From the NCBI GenBank assembly GCA_023052935.1, contig CM041292.1, positions 97,331,237-97,395,236 of the forward strand: 64,000 bases of DNA, written 5' to 3'. This stretch comes from Piezodorus guildinii (lineage: Eukaryota > Arthropoda > Insecta > Hemiptera > Pentatomidae). The first letter of the stretch is position 1. Each line of letters starts with the position of its first letter. A model generated the notes under the pieces. It saw nothing but the letters and a program-made list of their open reading frames with translations, was not told the DNA's origin and searched no databases. Of the stretch, positions 58,567 through 64,000 are shown one piece after another. Both the position numbers and the translations under genes were made by a program.

Positions 58567-60034
58567 ATTACTATGAACGAATGTGAATTAATTATTTAAA
58601 AACTAAAATTTGTACGATACTGGTAGTCTTAATTTAAAATAACTTTGCATATTTATAATATAACTCATGATGAAACTGTTCAACTCTTAAACAATTTAAC
58701 TTCCCTCAAACTCCTCAAGTTGAGGAGACTCTCTTACTCATTTAAATTTCATTGGCTGTAATTTTTATTCATGCTTTTGTTGAACGGCTTAAATTTCTAG
58801 TTATAAATTAAATTTTAGCTTATGCTTTAATATTTATATGCCATGCATATTATGTTTTTGCGTGGACTTTAGGTTAATATTAATGATATTTGGCTGTTGG
58901 ACGGTTATTTTTTTATTATTTTTTTTTTTTTAATCATACTTCCTTTTCCCTAAAAATCTTCTTACATTTTCATTACATTTTTTTCATAACAACTTGTTTT
59001 ATAAGGTAGTTTATGTTACAAATTCTATGGTATTTCAATGAAAATATTTGTATTCTTTCGTGAATCTACAGAATTTAGTTAAATAGTTATTTTTATCACA
59101 TGAAACAGAAAAAAAAAATGACGAATTTCTGCAATTTATTTTGACAGTTATTAAAAGATAAAACCTATTTTTATTTTCTGATCCTTTATTATTTTTTTTT
59201 TTTTTATCTTCAGATTCAGGAATAATTTTAAATATACACCATTTATTATTAATGGATTTCTGATGATCAACTGGGTGAGGGTGTCTTGAAATAGACAATT
59301 CTAAAGGTTATCGATTATGAAAAAGAAAAAAAAAAGAGTTTCTAATGACCGCCTAGAATTCAAAGGTCTTTGAAAGAGCGATAATTGGAAAACTTCTTCT
59401 TTTTGTTTTTAATTTCCAAACGATTCGGTGAGAAGAAAAAAAAATGAGAAACACTCTTCTAAATGTGAGGAGATTATTGTGTAATTGATTTCATAAGTTA
59501 TAGAAGACATTCATATGATTGATTAAATATATCTGATAATAACTAATGATAACCTCAGGGGTATTGACAAGTATTAATTACTTGAAACAAAATTTTACCA
59601 ACAATATAAATATTGATGTACAAATTAATTCTAGATAATTTATAGCGCATTGTAAAGGAGTGTATTCAATTTTGTATCAATGTATTCTAATTTTGCAGAT
59701 GAATTATACATAGATCAAGCTTTATATTTATTCTGTTTAATCCAAATCGTTCTATACTTTACTTTTATATCCAAATTTATGCTTTATTAATATTTAAATA
59801 AATATTATCTATCTATATTAAAAATTTAAAAAAAATATTGGTATCATATTTTAAAAAAATAAATCTGTGATGCGAGGCCAAGACACAACTTTCAATTGAC
59901 CCCGTTGTTAAAATCAATTCAAGAATTTTTAATTACTGTTAGAGATTAAAAGTCATTAGTTGCATATCGAATTGTTCCAACGTATTTATTTACCCGTTTT
60001 TTTATAAACGCTGACCAGATGATATGTTTACTGT
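58567..60034. other. AT-rich stretch
   Basis: No gene recognised; numerous homopolymer runs. Confidence 0.5.
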
Positions 60035-60295
60035 ATTCGAATCTACAAAATTAAAGTTTCGGCGATTAAGCCCTGTCAGATTATTTCAATCAAATGAAAG
60101 ATCTTTGATATTAAAGTCCATTAAATTATGCATCTATATAGCGTTGGAAAGCTTAAGATTTTGGAAAACATTTACTTTTACACAAAGTTGTAAACGTTAA
60201 CGGAGAGTTATAAAAAGCGAATAAACCTGAGTGATTATTATAGATAGTAGTATAATAGATTAGTATTTTATCAACTAGACCACGCCGCTCTTTTT
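60035..60295 (-). repeat. Dispersed repeat family 2 fragment with a SINE1 head scrap
   Basis: 60060-60110 is an inverted match to the block with CTGACAGGGCTTA, and AGCGTTGGAAAGCTTAAGAT resembles 9233-9250. A SINE1 head fragment (ACTAGACCACGCCGCTC) ends it at 60275-60292. Confidence 0.5.
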
Positions 60296-61023
60296 ACTGT
60301 TACCTTTTACTCCGAATTAATTATTAAAAAATTACAAATTGTACATTACTGGTGGTCTTATTCTAAAGTATGTATTTACTTTGCATATGTATAATCTAGT
60401 CCAAGATGAAACCGTTAAACTCATAAACAATTTAATTTCACTTACACAAGTTGAGGAAACTCTCTTACTCATTTAAATGTCATAGGCTGAAATTCGTATT
60501 CATTAAACATTAAGTGCATTGGAATCCCCCATTGCAACTGCGATTATCTTCTAATAAATCATGAAGTCTATTGATTTCATCTAACAGAGAATAAAACATG
60601 TTACACCCCATGATGTCATAAAAACTTTGTTTATAGCTAAGAACTGTCCTATCTGCTGACCCTAGCCCTTTGCGTTGATAGGGTCGCGTTTTTGTGTCAG
60701 TCCCAGCATTGCCTTTCTTATCCAGGGCGTACCTCAGCCACAGATTACGCTGTTATCGCAGCTTCAACTTCTACCCATCACAATACAGGGTCGGAATTCG
60801 GATGAATTTTATCTCCAGTATGCCGTGTATTATAAACATAGAAGACATCCAGAGCGAATGATACATTATAATTATATCACTATTATATCATGATACAATT
60901 TTATATTGTTTGATGTAGATATATATTAATGCAGGGCTTCGGCAATAAACTCAAAACCAAAGGTAGGAAATTCTATTATTGGAGAGGAGAAAAAAAAATT
61001 ATAGTTCATTACCTAAACTATTT
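60296..61023. other. Region without recognised genes
   Basis: AT-rich with a GC-richer patch at 60640-60800 of unknown nature. Confidence 0.4.
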
Positions 61024-62130
61024 TTACTTTCACTTACCTATATATGAAATATATAGTAAGGGAAGGTACTGCGATCGTGACAACTTTCGAATTCCAGTTT
61101 TCAACGGAAATACACGTTTTAGGGCCCCTTGAGTCTAAATAACCAAGTCCCGCAGAAAGGTCTGTGTGTCCATTTGTCTGTGTGTAGTAACTCTAGCGCA
61201 AAAACGAAAAGTTCTACGGAACTGTAATTTCCTGTTTAAAACTACTATACGCCTGAGATCAGCTGACCGGAAGTCCTACTTTATCCCATGCATTTAGCAC
61301 CTTTTAACTATTTTCTCAAAAACGGCTCTAGCGATTTTGATTAAACTCGCAATATTGATGTAACATTTAATGGGCTTTAATATCATGAAGTTTTCATTCT
61401 AATTAAAATGGTCTGACAGGGCTTAAATGCCGATATTTTACATTTATTTCCTGTAAAGTACCTTTAATTTTGTAGATTTTATAAAAATAAATATATGATC
61501 TTATTACCACTGATGAAAAATATATAAGTTGAACGAATTCGATAAAAAACTACAGGAGAAAACTGAACAAATATTTGTTTATGCATTTTTTGTGATTTTG
61601 AACACAACAATAGTAATACAGATGTATAATATACCATTGGATACTAATGATTTTAGAAAAAATATTATCTGATTCACGGAATTGTAAAGGGTAATGGAGA
61701 GTGATGCTGATAAAACTAACGGTTTTTTGGGTTCCCGAAAAGGAAAATACATGTTGATCGTGCTGCGACCTGGCGGCTTGTCAATGAAGTACAGCGCGCC
61801 AATTTTGTTTTTGAACCTAAGAACAGTAATATAGACGTATAATATACCGTTTGAAAGAGAAAGACTTTAGAAAATATATTATCTTATACAAAAACTTGTA
61901 ACATTGAATAAAGAGTGATAAAACGCCGATAAAACTAACTGATTATTTTAGATAATAATATAATAGAGATTTTAATAAAACACATGTTTCTATATTAATT
62001 CAATTTAATTAATTCTTTAATGGTTTCACTCATTTTTATCTCTAACTGTATTTTGAAATTCTTTAATCGATTTTAAAAACGGAGGTAAGTGAAAGTCGTG
62101 TGTTGCCCGCCCCAGATTTTTTGTTTGTTG
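61024..62130 (+). repeat. Dispersed repeat family 2, most complete copy
   Basis: Runs from ACTTTCACTTACC (61028-61040) to its inverse GGTAAGTGAAAGT (about 62085-62097) and a little beyond. The left end is itself palindromic around TATATATGAAATATATA. It is collinear with 8600-9790 over almost its full length. No ORF; apparently non-autonomous. Confidence 0.75.
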
Positions 62131-62789
62131 CTCAACATTATTACAATTTATTGCAATGTGATAATGCATTATCATCAAATTTATTCTATGCTTCCAGAAA
62201 AACAAAGTTAAAGTCAAATCACATAAAAATATAAAATAAAATAAATGTATAGCATAGCAATACCAAACAACAAAAACAAAATAAAATAAACACGAAGTGT
62301 ATACAATAAATATAAATTAACGTTCGCATTTATAAAATTCCCAGACCGTGCTTGTTCCAACACTTGTGAAGGGATCCCAGCGCCTCTTTCTTTAGTTGCC
62401 TCACTGGTTAGAGCCTGTGGAAGCTGAGTGAGGACCACAAACATACCTCACTAGCTTTAGTAAACCAAAGGATTACATACGATCCTTGTTTTTTTCGTCT
62501 AAAATTTTTATATACATATTAATTGCATCTTTTTAATTGTGTCATTATTTATTTGTTAAATAGAACTTGGTTAACTGTTTTGTAATATCAGTCACAATTT
62601 CGATGACAGCCGAGTTTCAATAGTTCTTAGGAACACGATAGGATTGGTTTGTTAGTTGGCAATTATTAGCAATTCCAGTTTATTTATTTGCTTTTTGGCT
62701 TGGCCTGTGAGTTTCATTGTTTATCAATAATCATTTTGCTATATTACTTTCAAGGCAATAAGGTCACGTTAATAAAGTTTTAGCTAACA
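62131..62789. other. AT-rich stretch
   Basis: Nothing recognised. Confidence 0.45.
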
Positions 62790-63290
62790 GCAAATTACTA
62801 ATATACAAGACAGTAGTGAAACCTATATGAACCTACGGACTTGAACTTTGGGGAACTGCTAAATATTCCAACATCAAGCATCTGTCAATCCAAAGTCCTC
62901 CGAACAATAGTTAATAATCGTTATTACGTTACCAACTGTACCTTACACCACGGCCTTAATAATATATTTATTCTAGACCTAGTACCATCCATCAAAATTT
63001 TCGAAATAATAAATCACCCAATACCTATCCAGCTCCACCCACCCCTACAATCCTCCTGGAAGATTAAAATGGCAGTGGCTCCGAGACGTTTTGTAAGCAT
63101 TTATAATGGAGTTCTGACACTGGTCAGATCCTCCACTCATGTGTTGTATGTTTGTGGCTATTGCGCCCTAGCTCAGCCTCTACTGGATCATTCTGCTGAG
63201 AGAGCGGCGGTGGGATCTCTTGTATTCTCCATTTCCCTCTACAAGTGGATGAAAAGGCCCAGTCTGGGGTTCCTTTAGCAGATCGTAAAT
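62790..63290 (+). pseudogene. LINE C-terminal remnant (Jockey-like) with 3' sequence
   Basis: The plus strand reads VVKPI*TYGLELWGTAKYS, then QSKVLRTIVNNRYYVTNCTL, matching the RP.WTYG.ELWG and QSK.LR...N.PY.V.N..L elements of the Jockey-like copies above. After 63060 the frame (ending WMKRPSLGFL) no longer matches that family and may belong to another LINE end. Confidence 0.65.
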
Positions 63291-63399
63291 ATTGTATATA
63301 GTTATGATTGTGGGTATGATGTTAATTTATATATCATTTTGTATTCATCTCAATTATAGATTGTTGTTTTGTTTTGTTTTTGTATGAGTATATCGATTA

Positions 63400-63470
63400 T
63401 ATTTTATGTAATTTGACTTTATCATTATTATCAGTATATATTGCGTGAATGTGGCCTTATATTACTATTA
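63400..63470 (+). repeat. LINE 3'-end-like fragment
   Basis: TGTAATTTGACTTTATCATT and GTATATATTGCGTGAATGTG match 21530-21575. Confidence 0.5.
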
Positions 63471-63489
63471 CTACCGTAGACACAAATTA

Positions 63490-64000
63490 TAATAATAATA
63501 ATAATAGGCTTACCTTCGATGCCAATACCACCAACTTCCGCCTACACAGAATCGTCCCATGTTCACCATTCAAGCCCAAGATCAGCCTTAACGCAATCCT
63601 CCCATCTCCGCTTCGGCCTACCTTTCGGACGCCTACCAGTCGGATCAGCAAATACCAACTTTCTCGGAATCCGCTCGTCATCGAGCCTAACAACTTTACT
63701 CGCCCATTTGAGTCTCCGCGATGCAATCAGCTCAATTATATTCACAGGATGCAAGTTCCGCAGTTCCGCGTTGTGCAACCTTCTAAACTCCCCAATGGCC
63801 TCATCTCTCTTTGGACAAAATATTTTACGCAATACCTTATTTTCGAAAACCTTAAGCCATTGTTCATCCTTCAAAGTAAGCGGCCACGTTTCACATCCGT
63901 AAAGAACCGTTGGAAGAATAATAGTTTTATAAATTCTAATCTTTAAGTTTTTAGATAGAAGCCGCGAACTAAGTAATTTAGCAACGGAATAATAACAAGC
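63490..64000 (-). pseudogene. RTE-like LINE (family A), C-terminus, cut by the window edge
   Basis: Minus-strand frame: ILPTVLYGCETWPLTLKDEQ, FENKVLRKIFCPKRDEAIGE, RRLHNAELRNLHPVNIIELI, ASRRLKWASKVVRLDDERIP and GRRPKGRPKRRWEDCVKADL. Nearly uninterrupted from 63950 to 63563 and less decayed than the 30846-31289 copy. A (TTA)n run at 63489-63506 marks its 3' end. It continues beyond the right edge. Confidence 0.85.

Overview
The window is nuclear DNA of an insect: AT-rich, intron-rich, full of non-LTR retrotransposons, tRNA-derived SINEs and foldback elements. Coding sequence is confined to short spliced exons and transposon ORFs, and the one host gene is an invertebrate Cys-loop receptor. The species cannot be named from the sequence.

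Left part (about 0.4-22.7 kb, minus strand): a complete nine-exon gene for an alpha-like GABA-gated (Cys-loop) ion-channel subunit (gene A, 22644 to 4369). I assembled it by hand from splice sites and reading phases; it predicts about 478 residues, with signal peptide, Cys-loop, M1-M4 and a short M3-M4 loop. Downstream of it, on the same strand, lies exon 1 of a paralogue (gene B, 548 to 395), which runs off the left edge. The two first exons and part of their 5' leaders are homologous, including a small upstream ORF, so this is a head-to-tail tandem duplication. The introns of gene A hold a foldback MITE family (two copies), three kinds of SINE and a dispersed repeat.

Middle (about 23-40 kb): LINE remnants (RTE-like, Jockey-like), a broken mariner, SINEs, a 348-bp MITE and two unassigned coding-like fragments.

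40.4-47.0 kb: an I-clade-like LINE (gag-like ORF1; ORF2 with endonuclease, RT and RNase H), 5.9 kb long, inserted into an older RTE-like LINE fragment and flanked by a 12-bp target-site duplication. ORF2 carries one frameshift.

Right part (47-64 kb): two long palindromic foldback elements, LINE tails, SINEs, a mariner fragment, a GC-rich island at 51.2 kb, long TA microsatellites and an RTE-like LINE fragment at the right edge.

The most unusual signal is a hairpin motif repeated in at least five foldback elements. Its stem changes in a compensatory way, while a following CGAAACGT is invariant, which recalls half of a hammerhead ribozyme core. All models here are read by eye, without alignment searches.
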